64,000 nt of DNA from Calditrichia bacterium (GTDB taxonomy: Bacteria; Calditrichota; Calditrichia; RBG-13-44-9; J075): positions 1 to 64,000 of the forward strand of contig JANQQU010000036.1 in the NCBI GenBank assembly GCA_028284905.1, written 5' to 3'. The translations under genes were made by a program, and so were the position numbers. The notes under the pieces are model-generated. The model made no database searches, had not been told where the DNA came from, and saw only the letters and a list, made by a program, of their open reading frames with translations. Below, piece by piece: positions 1 through 7,940 of the stretch; the first letter of the stretch is position 1; each line of letters begins with the position of its first letter.

Positions 1-98
1 ATCTTCTATAAAATTCGTTATTTCCCAACCGCCAGGGGCGGTACTACTTTATTGTACAATGGGGGTACGACTTAACAACACATAACAACATTGGACAT

Positions 99-1568
99 TT
101 AACTCTTTTTAAATCGTTGCAATTTCTGCGTAATTCCCGCCCGCTCGGTCTCATTGAGCACCCAGCGCCAAAGCACAAAGAATGCCGCTAAAAGAAGAAC
201 GATTCGTAAAGGCACGACCGGATTCAAGAGGTAAAAGATGCTCATACAAGCAGCGAGCAATGCCGCAATCATCCCGATTCGCCTCCACTCTATTTGAATT
301 GGGTAAATCCGGTTCGAGACCAGGTAAATCGTCAATGCCATTACAAAATAACTGATTAATGTCGCCCAGGCGGCGCCCCAGTAGCTGTTTAGCGTTGGTA
401 ACAGGTAAAAGTTAGCCGCGATATTCACTAACGCGCCGCTGCCGGTAAAAACAATCATGTATTTGCTTTGCTTCTCAATATAAAAGCCTGGTGTCAGTAT
501 CACATAAATACCATAAAAACTGTAGGACAATAATATAATAGGGATGATACCAATCCCATCCCAATACATCGGACCCAGCAGCGATCCCTTTCCGAAGAAA
601 TCGAATGTCAAGACATCCCGGATGAACAATGTTACTCCGAGAATAATCATTGCTGCACCGGCGAGAAAGTAAGTTAGCACCCGCGAATATATCTCCCGGG
701 CATTTTCCTGGTGGGCGATCTTCAGGAAGAACGGTTGCCAGGCATTGCGGAAAGCACTGATCACCAACATTAGAATCGCCCCGAATTTGTAATTGGCGCC
801 GTATACACCCAACGCAGCTTTACCAAGAAAGTTTGGTACCAGAAAACGGTCGATCATCTCGATCACGGTAAAAGCAATGCCATTTGGTAAAAAGGGCAAT
901 CCGAAGATGAACAATTCCTTCACTAACGAAAAATCGATTTTCGCCGTCAGGTAGCGAAAGATAATCGGGGTCATTACCAGAAAATTGATTAGCGAGGCGG
1001 CAAGACTGGTATATAGAATACCGGCAACTTCCAGCTTAAGCACAACAACAAAGATGACGTTGAAGATGAGCTCCAGGCTAAATCGCAATCCCCGGAACAT
1101 GGTAAATTGCACAGACTTTTCCTCGGCACGCAGAATTAGGTAGGGCAAATTCCCCAGCGCATCGAAGATTAATATTAGACCGGTAATGCGAAAGAGATCC
1201 GTACCGGCGGGATTATCGAGCAATGTATCGGCAAGGAATGGACTAAAAAAGATGATCACCGCTGTGGTAATCAGACTGGTTACCAGCAAGATGTAAAAAG
1301 TGGATGAAAATACCGTTTTCCGGTCCCGCTCACCCAGAAAAAAATAGCGCATCATCGCCGAATCCATCCCATAATTATAGAAGAAATTCATAAAGGCGAT
1401 GAAGGTAAATATCATCACATATTCCCCGTAATCGCTGCGGGAGGGAATATAGTCCATCCGGGTATAAATCGGCATCAGCAGAATCGCCGGCATTTTCTGC
1501 ATGGCGGTGCTGATAGCATAAATCGCCGAATGATGGGCAAGGTTGGATATTTGTTTAAAAATACTCAT
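99..1568 (-). CDS. Wzx-like polysaccharide flippase (MOP/MATE superfamily)
   Basis: A 489-residue, very hydrophobic protein with about 12-14 predicted membrane segments spread over its full length, as in RfbX/Wzx polysaccharide exporters of the MOP superfamily. The N-terminus (residues 1-60: LAHHSAIYAIST, then MPIYTR near 33) matches the usual start of lipid-linked oligosaccharide flippases. Members move undecaprenyl-linked sugar units across the inner membrane for O-antigen or capsule assembly. It lies 19 bp downstream of the PhnP-like hydrolase gene on the same strand, so the two may be co-transcribed. GGAAG about 13 nt upstream could serve as ribosome site. The exported glycan cannot be told from the sequence, as no polymerase or ligase gene is visible next to it. 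Confidence 0.85.
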   Translation of the reverse strand: MSIFKQISNLAHHSAIYAISTAMQKMPAILLMPIYTRMDYIPSRSDYGEYVMIFTFIAFMNFFYNYGMDSAMMRYFFLGERDRKTVFSSTFYILLVTSLITTAVIIFFSPFLADTLLDNPAGTDLFRITGLILIFDALGNLPYLILRAEEKSVQFTMFRGLRFSLELIFNVIFVVVLKLEVAGILYTSLAASLINFLVMTPIIFRYLTAKIDFSLVKELFIFGLPFLPNGIAFTVIEMIDRFLVPNFLGKAALGVYGANYKFGAILMLVISAFRNAWQPFFLKIAHQENAREIYSRVLTYFLAGAAMIILGVTLFIRDVLTFDFFGKGSLLGPMYWDGIGIIPIILLSYSFYGIYVILTPGFYIEKQSKYMIVFTGSGALVNIAANFYLLPTLNSYWGAAWATLISYFVMALTIYLVSNRIYPIQIEWRRIGMIAALLAACMSIFYLLNPVVPLRIVLLLAAFFVLWRWVLNETERAGITQKLQRFKKS

Positions 1569-1587
1569 TTACGACTGTATAACTTCC

Positions 1588-2367
1588 TTAATCCCGGGAC
1601 AAATTAAAACGGAGTCCATCGTATGCCAGGTGAATATTTTCCGGCAAAGCAGCTTCCGCTTCTGCGTGCAGCACCTGGTGGGAAATATGAGTAAAATAGG
1701 TTTTACCGGCGGCAATTTTTTGTGCTTCCGCAACAGCCTCGTCAATAGAAAAGTGTGTTGGATGGGGACGATAGCGCAATGCATCCAGAATCAAAACATC
1801 AACATTTTTCAACAGATCATAGGAGGTTTCCGGAATAAAGCTGACATCCGTACAATAAGCGAAATTACCGATCCGGAAGCCAAGCACCGGCATTTTTCCG
1901 TGGAACAATGGAATGGGAATTACCGGCACATCAGCCACCTGAAACGGCTGATCATTAATAAGATTGATTTCCAGCATGGGAATACTGGACGCCTGTTTTT
2001 CATTGTTAAATGCATAGGTAAAGACCCGCCGGATATTCTCCATCGTCTCTGCCATGCCGTATAGCGGAATAGAGTGGCGGTTAAGCAAATTAAAGCTGCG
2101 CAGATCATCCATTCCGAGAATATGATCCACATGGTGATGGGTGTAAAGCACTGCATCCAAATCCCGGATGTTTTCCCGAAGCATTTGTTGACGGTAATCT
2201 GCAGAGGTGTCGATAAGGATGCGGGCATTGCCTGTGCGGATAAAAACAGATGTGCGCAAACGCTTGTCTTTCGGATCGCTCGATTGACAGACCCGGCAGT
2301 CGCAACCTGCCATGGGAACCCCCATTGACGTACCGCTGCCGAGAATGATAATTTCCATCCGTTTCAT
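1588..2367 (-). CDS. PhnP-like metallo-beta-lactamase-fold phosphodiesterase
   Basis: A 259-residue MBL-fold hydrolase. It starts with the family signature ILGSGTSMGVP, has a Cys cluster GCDCRVC (Cx1Cx2C) near residue 24 whose spacing matches the structural zinc site of PhnP, and the metal motif THHHVDH near residue 77. Later ligands are visible as LFHGK (about 154), CTDVS (about 172) and a C-terminal HISHQ. PhnP itself opens phosphoribosyl 1,2-cyclic phosphate in phosphonate use, but no phn genes are here, so a general cyclic phosphodiesterase role is the safer call. It is divergent from lexA and shares the 275-bp regulatory gap with it. Confidence 0.85.
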   Translation of the reverse strand: MKRMEIIILGSGTSMGVPMAGCDCRVCQSSDPKDKRLRTSVFIRTGNARILIDTSADYRQQMLRENIRDLDAVLYTHHHVDHILGMDDLRSFNLLNRHSIPLYGMAETMENIRRVFTYAFNNEKQASSIPMLEINLINDQPFQVADVPVIPIPLFHGKMPVLGFRIGNFAYCTDVSFIPETSYDLLKNVDVLILDALRYRPHPTHFSIDEAVAEAQKIAAGKTYFTHISHQVLHAEAEAALPENIHLAYDGLRFNLSRD

Positions 2368-2642
2368 CTAACCCATTTGATTTTTGTGAAATGCCCTAAC
2401 CGGTACAAGATTGAAAATTTACATTCGATTTAGCGCAATACCAAGTTTCTTTTCCGTTTAGAAGAATGAATTTTTCACTAGTGAACATATTTACAAGTGA
2501 ACATATTTATATCTTTTTTCGAAAAAAAGCTTGACAAAACAATAATTTATCTTTATTATTTCCAGTGAACCAATGTATACTTAATAAAACAAGTATCTAA
2601 ATTTGGGGAACACAGTTCAATTTTCTTAAGGAGCATTATATT
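2368..2642 (+). promoter_or_regulatory. lexA promoter region with GTGAAC repeats (candidate LexA boxes)
   Basis: A near-consensus sigma-70 promoter is visible: TTGACA at 2531-2536, a 17-bp spacer, TATTAT at 2554-2559. Upstream lie two exact 14-bp direct repeats AGTGAACATATTTA at 2480-2493 and 2496-2509 (16-bp period), and the first overlaps a perfect 12-bp palindrome TTCACTAGTGAA at 2474-2485. A third AGTGAAC at 2564-2570 is followed by CAAT and GTATACT, giving an imperfect inverted repeat just past the -10 box. AAGGAG at 2628-2633 serves the lexA start. Autoregulation by LexA is inferred from placement, since the operator of this lineage is not known to me. Confidence 0.6.
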
Positions 2643-3263
2643 ATGAAAGGGCTCACCAAGCGCCAGGAAGATGTTCTGCAGTTTATCGCAGAATATATTT
2701 CAAATTATAGCTATCCGCCCACTTACCAGGAGATTGCCGATGCTTTTGGCATTGCCTCCAAACACGGTGTTGTTCGCCATCTGGAAGCGCTAAACCGCAA
2801 AGGATATATTGAAAAGGCTGACACCACTGCCCGCAGTATCCGTATCGTTGATAAACGCTATCAGCATCTACCCCCGGAAATGATTAACCTGCCGTTGATT
2901 GGCCGGGTTTCTGCCGGTTTTCCCATTCTCGCCGAAGAAAATATCGAAGATCATGTTGCTGTCCCCCGCCGCTTAATCAAATCTGAAGGACGCTATTTTA
3001 CCCTGCGCGTTCAGGGGATGAGTATGATGAACGCCGGTATTATGGATGGCGATATGGTAATTGTTTTCTCCACAAAAGTTGCTGAACCGGGACAAATCGT
3101 TGTCGCGCTTATTCAGGATGAAGTGACCGTTAAACGTTTAATGGTGAATGACAGCAATAAATACCTGAAAGCGGAAAACCCGGACTATCCGGATATCCAT
3201 CCTGATGGCGACTGGCAAATTCAGGGACGGGTTGTTGGTTTAATCCGTGATGTTATCAATTAA
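2643..3263 (+). CDS. lexA: LexA repressor
   Basis: A 206-residue SOS repressor of usual length. Residues 1-70 form the winged HTH (LTKRQEDVLQFI, then PTYQEIADAFGI and GVVRHLEAL). The Ala91-Gly92 self-cleavage bond sits in GRVSAGF. The S24 peptidase dyad is present: Ser127 in VQGMSMMNAG and Lys164 in VTVKRL. RecA-stimulated autocleavage would inactivate it after DNA damage. The start is supported by AAGGAG 9 nt upstream and the canonical MKGLTKRQ N-terminus. It is followed after 47 bp by a degenerate LexA-like gene and then by two DNA glycosylase genes, a sensible SOS or base-excision-repair neighbourhood. Confidence 0.97.
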   Translation: MKGLTKRQEDVLQFIAEYISNYSYPPTYQEIADAFGIASKHGVVRHLEALNRKGYIEKADTTARSIRIVDKRYQHLPPEMINLPLIGRVSAGFPILAEENIEDHVAVPRRLIKSEGRYFTLRVQGMSMMNAGIMDGDMVIVFSTKVAEPGQIVVALIQDEVTVKRLMVNDSNKYLKAENPDYPDIHPDGDWQIQGRVVGLIRDVIN

Positions 3264-3310
3264 TCTACTGAATATCGCTAATTTTAAACATTTAGCATTA
3301 GAGCTACACT

Positions 3311-3751
3311 ATGGCCAAGCAAACAACGCTTCAATCAGAAAAAACATTCACCGGTGATGTCACCAGCGAAGAATTTTTACGCCTGCCGCGCCTGGAATAT
3401 CTTTTGGAAAATGCGGAGACTCATTTGAAGAAAGGTGTAGAAAATATGGTAATGAATCTTAGTTTCGATTCAGTCAATCGTTTCAGTATGGCTGTTCCGG
3501 ATAATCGCATGTCCGATGCCGGTCTCCGGAAAGGCGATCATGTTATCGTTGAAAAAAGACGCAGCTATCTGGAAGGGGATGTATTGGTTGTTCAGCTTGG
3601 TGAACGCATTTTCATTCGGCGTTATTTTCGCAGTGCTAATCGGATTCGCCTGGAATGCAACACCCCCGACCGGCAATCCATGATTCTCGACAAGAATACG
3701 CCCGGTTTTGCTATTCTCGGTAACGTTATTCAAGTCATCAGGGAATTGTAA
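3311..3751 (+). CDS. LexA/S24-like protein lacking HTH and catalytic dyad
   Basis: A 146-residue protein whose C-terminal part aligns with the LexA S24 peptidase domain: FSMAVPDNRMSDAGLRKGD matches FTLRVQGMSMMNAGIMDGD, followed by the same beta-strand pattern and a closing GNVIQVIREL like GRVVGLIRDVIN. There is no HTH; the first 45 residues are short and partly acidic. Both catalytic positions are changed: LexA Ser127 corresponds to Arg66 and Lys164 to Arg103, with the same 37-residue spacing in both proteins. It therefore should not cleave itself. It probably shares the lexA transcript (47-bp gap, no terminator seen, only a weak GAG ribosome site). A dimerisation partner or antagonist of LexA is possible but unproven. 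Confidence 0.75.
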   Translation: MAKQTTLQSEKTFTGDVTSEEFLRLPRLEYLLENAETHLKKGVENMVMNLSFDSVNRFSMAVPDNRMSDAGLRKGDHVIVEKRRSYLEGDVLVVQLGERIFIRRYFRSANRIRLECNTPDRQSMILDKNTPGFAILGNVIQVIREL

Positions 3752-3984
3752 ATTTTTCTTTCCTTTTTTCAAAACAATGCGCTGGTAATCTGGGGAGATT
3801 AAACCTGTTCATTGTTAAGACTCTTCACTGCTCGTTGAATTCCATCAAACCTGAACATTTCTGCCGTGTAAACCGGTGAATTTCCGAATGTAGCACTTTG
3901 CTGCCTTTGGGAAGCTCCGGAAAACAATTCATTGTATAAGGGAATTTCTATAATGCAATTTTTACGATTACGGTAGACTAAACT

Positions 3985-4881
3985 ATGAATCTATTTCTGG
4001 ATCAGGGCAAGCTTCATCCTACGCCCCCTTTTGACTTTAACAAGACACTCAATTTTTTGAAAATTTTTACCCCGGCAAAAAACGAACAGTTTATTTCCGG
4101 ACAGATGCTGACGAAAGCAATCTCCATTAACGGACAGGCATTTATTTTCCGGATAAAATCGACCGGCACTATCGACCGTCCGGAACTGGAATACGTCTTA
4201 CTCTCCGACAATACAATTTCCGAGGATACAAAATACGCTGCACTGGACCGGGCAACGTTCTTTCTCAGTCTTTATGATAATCTGCAATCGTTTTATGAAA
4301 GAGCTGCTCATGACCAATACTTCAATCCGGTTATTCGCAAACTTTACGGCTATCACCAGGTAAAATTTTTAACACCATTCGAAAATGCCTGCTGGGCGAT
4401 CCTCACCCAACGGATGTCTGTCGTGATGGCCTGGAAGATGAAACAGGCGCTCATCAGGGAATATGGCATTAGTATCAACACGCGTAAATCGACAATGCGC
4501 ACCTTCCCGGAACCGGCACAGCTATCTTTCGAAAAGCGGCATTATCTCACCAAGCTCCTGGGACACCCGCAGAAAGCTGAGTACCTGCATGCTGTCGCAC
4601 AAGCATTTACAGATGTCGACGAAACGTTCTTACGGCATGCGCCTTATGAGAAAGTGCTCGAATGGCTGGAAAATGTCAAAGGCATCGGTGGCTGGTCATC
4701 CAGATTTATTTTAATTCGCGGTTTGGGCCGAATGGAAAGAGTGCCGGCGACAGATAAACGATTACTAGTCGCTGCCACCCGGTTTTACGGGCAGAGTCTC
4801 GCGAATAACATTACTGAACTTGCAAACCAATACGGCGACTCCCAGGGCTATTGGGCCCATTACTTGCGGGTTGTCGCATAA
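3985..4881 (+). CDS. AlkA-like DNA-3-methyladenine glycosylase (HhH-GPD)
   Basis: A 298-residue base-excision glycosylase. The HhH-GPD region covers roughly residues 130-290: NACWAILTQRMSVVMA at the domain start, the helix-hairpin-helix VKGIGGWSSRFI near 232-243, and the catalytic aspartate Asp257 in VPATDKRL, the layout of AlkA-type enzymes that excise 3-methyladenine and other alkylated purines. No Cys cluster of the EndoIII iron-sulphur type is seen. The N-terminal 110 residues fit an AlkA-like beta domain. The next gene follows after 29 bp, suggesting one transcript with the VOC gene. Exact substrate range is not readable from sequence. Confidence 0.85.
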   Translation: MNLFLDQGKLHPTPPFDFNKTLNFLKIFTPAKNEQFISGQMLTKAISINGQAFIFRIKSTGTIDRPELEYVLLSDNTISEDTKYAALDRATFFLSLYDNLQSFYERAAHDQYFNPVIRKLYGYHQVKFLTPFENACWAILTQRMSVVMAWKMKQALIREYGISINTRKSTMRTFPEPAQLSFEKRHYLTKLLGHPQKAEYLHAVAQAFTDVDETFLRHAPYEKVLEWLENVKGIGGWSSRFILIRGLGRMERVPATDKRLLVAATRFYGQSLANNITELANQYGDSQGYWAHYLRVVA

Positions 4882-4910
4882 GAAAGTAAATAAATAAAGG
4901 AGGCTGGCGG

Positions 4911-5276
4911 ATGTTTCGAGTCGTTCATTTTGAGATTAGTGCTAACGATCCGGAGAAAATGGTCGCATTTTACAAGAATGTTTTTGGATGGGATATCAAG
5001 AAATGGGATGGCCCACAGGCTTACTGGATGGTCACGACTGGCAAAGACGGTGACGGCATTAATGGAGGTATTTTTCAACCGGGAGAAATTTTTAACGGCA
5101 CTGTTAACACAATTGAGGTCCCGGATATTGATGAATATTGTGAAAAGGTAACATCCAATGGCGGGCAAATCGTTGTAGAAAAGATGGTTATCCAGAGCGT
5201 TGGCTATATGGCTTATTGTAAGGATATTGAAGGCACTATTTTTGGCATTTGCCAATTTGATTCTAATGTCGGTTAA
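4911..5276 (+). CDS. VOC (glyoxalase/bleomycin-resistance) family protein
   Basis: A 121-residue single-module vicinal-oxygen-chelate protein: VVHFEISANDPEKMVAFYKNVFGW is the classic first beta-alpha half, and YCKDIEGTIFGICQ closes the second half with the usual D-EG-xFG pattern. Metal ligands of true glyoxalase I are only partly present (His6, and Glu near 111), so substrate and reaction cannot be named; the set of relatives includes lyases, dioxygenases and drug-binding proteins. It has a strong ribosome site (AAAGGAGG at 4896-4903) and lies 29 bp after the AlkA-like gene. A clear terminator follows it. Confidence 0.85.
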   Translation: MFRVVHFEISANDPEKMVAFYKNVFGWDIKKWDGPQAYWMVTTGKDGDGINGGIFQPGEIFNGTVNTIEVPDIDEYCEKVTSNGGQIVVEKMVIQSVGYMAYCKDIEGTIFGICQFDSNVG

Positions 5277-5368
5277 AAATCAGGATTTTCGTAGCGTCAC
5301 AAAATATTCTGTTATATATTGTGCGCCAAACTCTGAAGCAGTTCTCTAAATAACATATAGTAGGCAAG

Positions 5369-5409
5369 CAGCAGATAGGTGTTTCGACATTCTATCTGCT
5401 GTCTTTTTT
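5369..5409 (+). terminator. Rho-independent terminator after the VOC gene
   Basis: A perfect 10-bp stem, CAGCAGATAG at 5369-5378 with CTATCTGCTG at 5392-5401, encloses a 13-nt loop and is followed directly by TCTTTTTTC. It ends the glycosylase-VOC transcript and separates it from tag, whose start codon is only 14 bp further on, so tag must be read from readthrough or from a promoter overlapping this hairpin. Confidence 0.85.
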
Positions 5410-5423
5410 CTGTGGGGCAAAAT

Positions 5424-5987
5424 ATGTCAAAAAGATGTGAATGGGTACCGGAAGGCAATGATCTATATGCAGATTATCATGATCAGGAATGGGGCGTCCC
5501 GATACATGATGAACGAGATCTCTTTGAATTTTTAATTCTCGAAGGCGCCCAGGCTGGTTTAAGTTGGATAACCATTCTTAAGAAACGAGAGAACTACCGA
5601 AAAGCTTACGATAATTTTGCCCCGGCCATTGTCGCGACCTATGATGATAAAAAGATTCTGGAATTATTGGACAATCCCGGTATCGTACGCAATCGCTTAA
5701 AAATCAATGCGTCAATTGGCAATGCAAAGGCGTTTCTGGCAGTACAGAAAGAATTTGGTAGTTTCGACAAATATATCTGGCAATTTGTTGGCGGTAAACC
5801 AATTGTCAATAAATGGCAATCTCTCCGGGAAGTACCGGCAAGTACTGCCGAGTCCGATGCGATGAGCAAGGATTTAAAGAAACGAGGATTTAAGTTTGTT
5901 GGCTCTACCATCTGTTATGCATTTATGCAGGCTGCAGGATTAGTAAACGACCATACAACGGATTGTTTTCGTTATCACCAAGTATAG
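5424..5987 (+). CDS. tag: DNA-3-methyladenine glycosylase I
   Basis: A 187-residue Tag enzyme, the same length as the E. coli protein, which removes 3-methyladenine from DNA. The zinc ligands are visible: Cys5 in MSKRCEW, His in YHDQEWG, and His/Cys in NDHTTDC near the C-terminus. The substrate-pocket stretch LFEFLILEGAQAGLSWITIL is intact. The frame stays open 15 codons upstream to 5379, but those codons fall within the terminator hairpin of the previous gene; ATG 5424 gives the canonical MSKRCEW start, preceded by GGGG. With lexA and the AlkA-like gene it forms a small alkylation-repair cluster. Confidence 0.95.
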   Translation: MSKRCEWVPEGNDLYADYHDQEWGVPIHDERDLFEFLILEGAQAGLSWITILKKRENYRKAYDNFAPAIVATYDDKKILELLDNPGIVRNRLKINASIGNAKAFLAVQKEFGSFDKYIWQFVGGKPIVNKWQSLREVPASTAESDAMSKDLKKRGFKFVGSTICYAFMQAAGLVNDHTTDCFRYHQV

Positions 5988-5996
5988 GGGATTAAT

Positions 5997-6242
5997 ATGC
6001 TCCGTTCTTTTTTAGCTATCTGCTGCCGACAATTTCAACGGCAAGATTGTTCGTCTCAACACAAAGATAAAACCTATCAGGATAACACCGAAGATATTAA
6101 CGGATCCTTCAACAAAATCGTAGAAGATATCGACCAGGCTATCGAGCATTTGGTTAACGAACAATCTTACTATGATGAACAAGCATACTCTGATCCGACG
6201 CCCATTATCTCCCCCGATGAAAAACCAGTAAAATCGTTTTAG
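5997..6242 (+). CDS. Small hypothetical protein, 81 residues
   Basis: A short frame directly behind tag (9-bp gap) with a plausible ribosome site (GGGGATTAAT before ATG). The product has a short hydrophobic or cysteine-containing start (LRSFLAICCRQ) and an acidic, polar middle predicted helical (SFNKIVEDIDQAIEHLV). I do not recognise it. The opposite strand (6012-6272, TTG start) could encode an 86-residue hydrophobic peptide, but that pattern arises naturally from the complement of Asp/Glu/Asn-rich codons. Position after tag favours the plus-strand frame; existence as a protein is unproven. Confidence 0.4.
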   Translation: MLRSFLAICCRQFQRQDCSSQHKDKTYQDNTEDINGSFNKIVEDIDQAIEHLVNEQSYYDEQAYSDPTPIISPDEKPVKSF

Positions 6243-6641
6243 TACTGATTTCAGCAAAAAACCCCAAGGCAATATTCAGCCTAAAAATTTCCCCTCCAAT
6301 CACTGCACCAGGTCATTCGCAGAGACGTTCAACCGAGCTGTTGGAAGTCTATGGCAAGCATCTTTTTCAACTATAAATTTTCACCCGTTCGTTAGCTCAA
6401 AATGAATAATTATGTAAAAGAAAACGGGTTCAATCACACAAGACAATGCACTTATAGGGGTTTTATTTTTTTATATTCCCATTAATATCTTACCCTTATC
6501 CATATTTTTTTTTGCCCTAAATGCATTTTTTCGTTGACAATCGACGTAAAGTTTAAGTATAATACAATATTGCGTGCTTTACATTTACTCTAAGGCGCTT
6601 TTGGGATAGTTTTTTTATTCATGTTACCGAAAGGAGCCACA
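6243..6641 (+). promoter_or_regulatory. AT-rich gap with a strong sigma-70 promoter
   Basis: About 400 bp without a convincing gene. Near its end is a near-perfect promoter: TTGACA at 6534-6539, an 18-bp spacer and TATAAT at 6558-6563, about 80 bp before the start of the next small gene. The rest is AT-rich and I see no hairpin or repeat worth naming. Confidence 0.65.
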
Positions 6642-6947
6642 ATGAAAAAAGTGGCTGAAACACCTCAATCAGAGAATGAATCGTTATCATCGACTGATAA
6701 GTATGATACAAAAGATATGCTCTTAAAACTTTTTGAATTATTACAAGGAGAGCGGGCACTTATCAAAATTTACAGTAAAAAGTTAAGAAGTGAAGTTTTT
6801 TTGGTTAATCCTGAATTGCAAAATCCGGACGATTTAAGTGTAGAATTTCCCGTCTATACTACCAACGAACTTGCTTTTATATTACCGATGAACGCGGAAG
6901 AGTTTACACAGTTTCATTATTTGAAAACTCGCCTGCCTAACCAATAA
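6642..6947 (+). CDS. Hypothetical cytosolic protein, 101 residues
   Basis: A soluble, mixed-charge protein without signal peptide or membrane segment and no family I recognise. The first 30 residues are Ser/Glu/Thr-rich and likely disordered; the remainder (DMLLKLFELLQGERALIKIY onward) looks folded with alternating helix and strand. ATG 6642 is chosen over 6621 because AAAGGAG lies 6 nt upstream of it. It is preceded by one of the best promoters in the window and followed by a hairpin, so it is probably a well-expressed monocistronic gene. Confidence 0.65.
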   Translation: MKKVAETPQSENESLSSTDKYDTKDMLLKLFELLQGERALIKIYSKKLRSEVFLVNPELQNPDDLSVEFPVYTTNELAFILPMNAEEFTQFHYLKTRLPNQ

Positions 6948-7012
6948 GCAGAATATAATTAGCAAGCCTCAACACTTTTTTTAGTATTGCTCAGTACGAC
7001 CGAAGCAGAAAA

Positions 7013-7046
7013 AGTTGTAAATCATGCTTCGACATAATTTACGACT
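7013..7046 (+). terminator. Hairpin after the 101-residue gene, possible terminator
   Basis: AGTTGTAAAT (7013-7022) pairs with ATTTACGACT (7037-7046) at 9 of 10 positions, and the stem continues with ATG/CAT around a CTTCGA loop. Only three T residues follow before a run of C, so termination would be weak. It lies 65 bp beyond the stop of the preceding gene. Confidence 0.4.
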
Positions 7047-7228
7047 TTCCCCCATTTTCGACAATCCTGTCGATATTACAATTTCCACTAATTTCATAAA
7101 TAACAGCTTTTTAGGGACGCATCCATTAACTGGCACGGTATTGGGTTATGAAGTATATATGCCAGATATCGTCATTGGCCAGCGTAATTAAAACACTATC
7201 GCAGATGCGAAAATATGGAGGAAACACA

Positions 7229-7789
7229 ATGCAACCGTCAATCAATCTGAACGATCAGATTATCTGTAAGAAGATCCAACAGGGAGATGATATTGCTTAT
7301 GATGCTTTTTTTAAGAAGTATTATCCTGCTTTGGTTCTTTTTTTAAGGAAAAGAGTTCAATGCATGGATACAGCGAAAGATTTAGCCCAGGAAGTATTTA
7401 TTCGGCTATGGCATCATCGGGAAACTTTGAATCCAAACTATTCACTTAAATCATATATGTATAGAATCGCCGTGAATCTAACCATCGATGAACAACGCCA
7501 AAGATTTGCCAGAAGGAGATGTCAGGACAGTTACTCTGCGACGACACATGCATTTTCATCGCCCTCAATTACTCTGAACGAACTATATGAAGAAATTAAT
7601 TCCACCCTTTCTGAGCTTCCGAAAAACTATCAGATGACGTTTATATTAAGCCGTTTTGAAAGCTTTCAGAACCAGGAAATTGCAGAATCTTTAGGCGTTT
7701 CGGTAAAAACAGTTGAAGGCAGAATTACCAAGGCATTGAAGCTATTACAGAAGAATTTAGAAATAACAGATCATTCTCGGGTGGCTTAG
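7229..7789 (+). CDS. ECF-type RNA polymerase sigma factor
   Basis: A 186-residue sigma-70 family factor of ECF architecture. Region 2 spans roughly residues 20-90 (YDAFFKKYYPALVLFLRKRV, then DLAQEVFIRLWHHRE and the -10 reading helix SYMYRIAVNLTID). Region 4 spans about 125-175 (LSELPKNYQMTFILSRFE, then NQEIAESLGVSVKTVEGRI). ATG 7229 is preferred because GGAGG sits 7 nt upstream, rather than the in-frame start at 7148. No anti-sigma factor or FecR-like gene lies next to it, so how it is controlled is not visible. A strong terminator follows. Confidence 0.92.
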   Translation: MQPSINLNDQIICKKIQQGDDIAYDAFFKKYYPALVLFLRKRVQCMDTAKDLAQEVFIRLWHHRETLNPNYSLKSYMYRIAVNLTIDEQRQRFARRRCQDSYSATTHAFSSPSITLNELYEEINSTLSELPKNYQMTFILSRFESFQNQEIAESLGVSVKTVEGRITKALKLLQKNLEITDHSRVA

Positions 7790-7825
7790 AAGGAACTGTC
7801 TCTTACCTCTTACGTATGAAAATAA

Positions 7826-7911
7826 GCGGAATAATAAATAGCACACATCCAGTTTCTAAATGTGCTATTATCCGCAGCCCGTCGGTTGTGTGCCCAACCG
7901 TCGGGTTTTTT
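7826..7911 (+). terminator. Double hairpin with rho-independent terminator after the sigma gene
   Basis: Two consecutive hairpins. The first (7826-7875) pairs GCGGA with TCCGC and TAGCACA with TGTGCTA around an A-rich internal bulge. The second pairs CCCGTCGGTTG (7878-7888) with CAACCGTCGGG (7895-7905) with one mismatch and is followed by TTTTTT. The second is a clear terminator for the sigma factor transcript; the first could add stability. The next gene converges from the other strand. Confidence 0.85.
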
Positions 7912-7940
7912 ATTTATATCACAGGAAAAAAATGAGGGGA

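Noticed and set aside
28-42. Short hairpin ACCGCC-AGG-GGCGGT behind the flippase gene
   Set aside because: Six-pair stem with no T run on either side; too little to call a terminator.
6012-6272. 86-residue hydrophobic antisense protein opposite the small gene behind tag
   Set aside because: TTG start, no properly spaced ribosome site, and the hydrophobic pattern is expected from the complement of acidic codons. Not fully excluded.
7131-7145. Possible sigma-54 promoter TGGCAC-N5-TGGG before the ECF sigma gene
   Set aside because: The -12 element should read TTGC with GC at fixed spacing; here it reads GG, so the match is only half.
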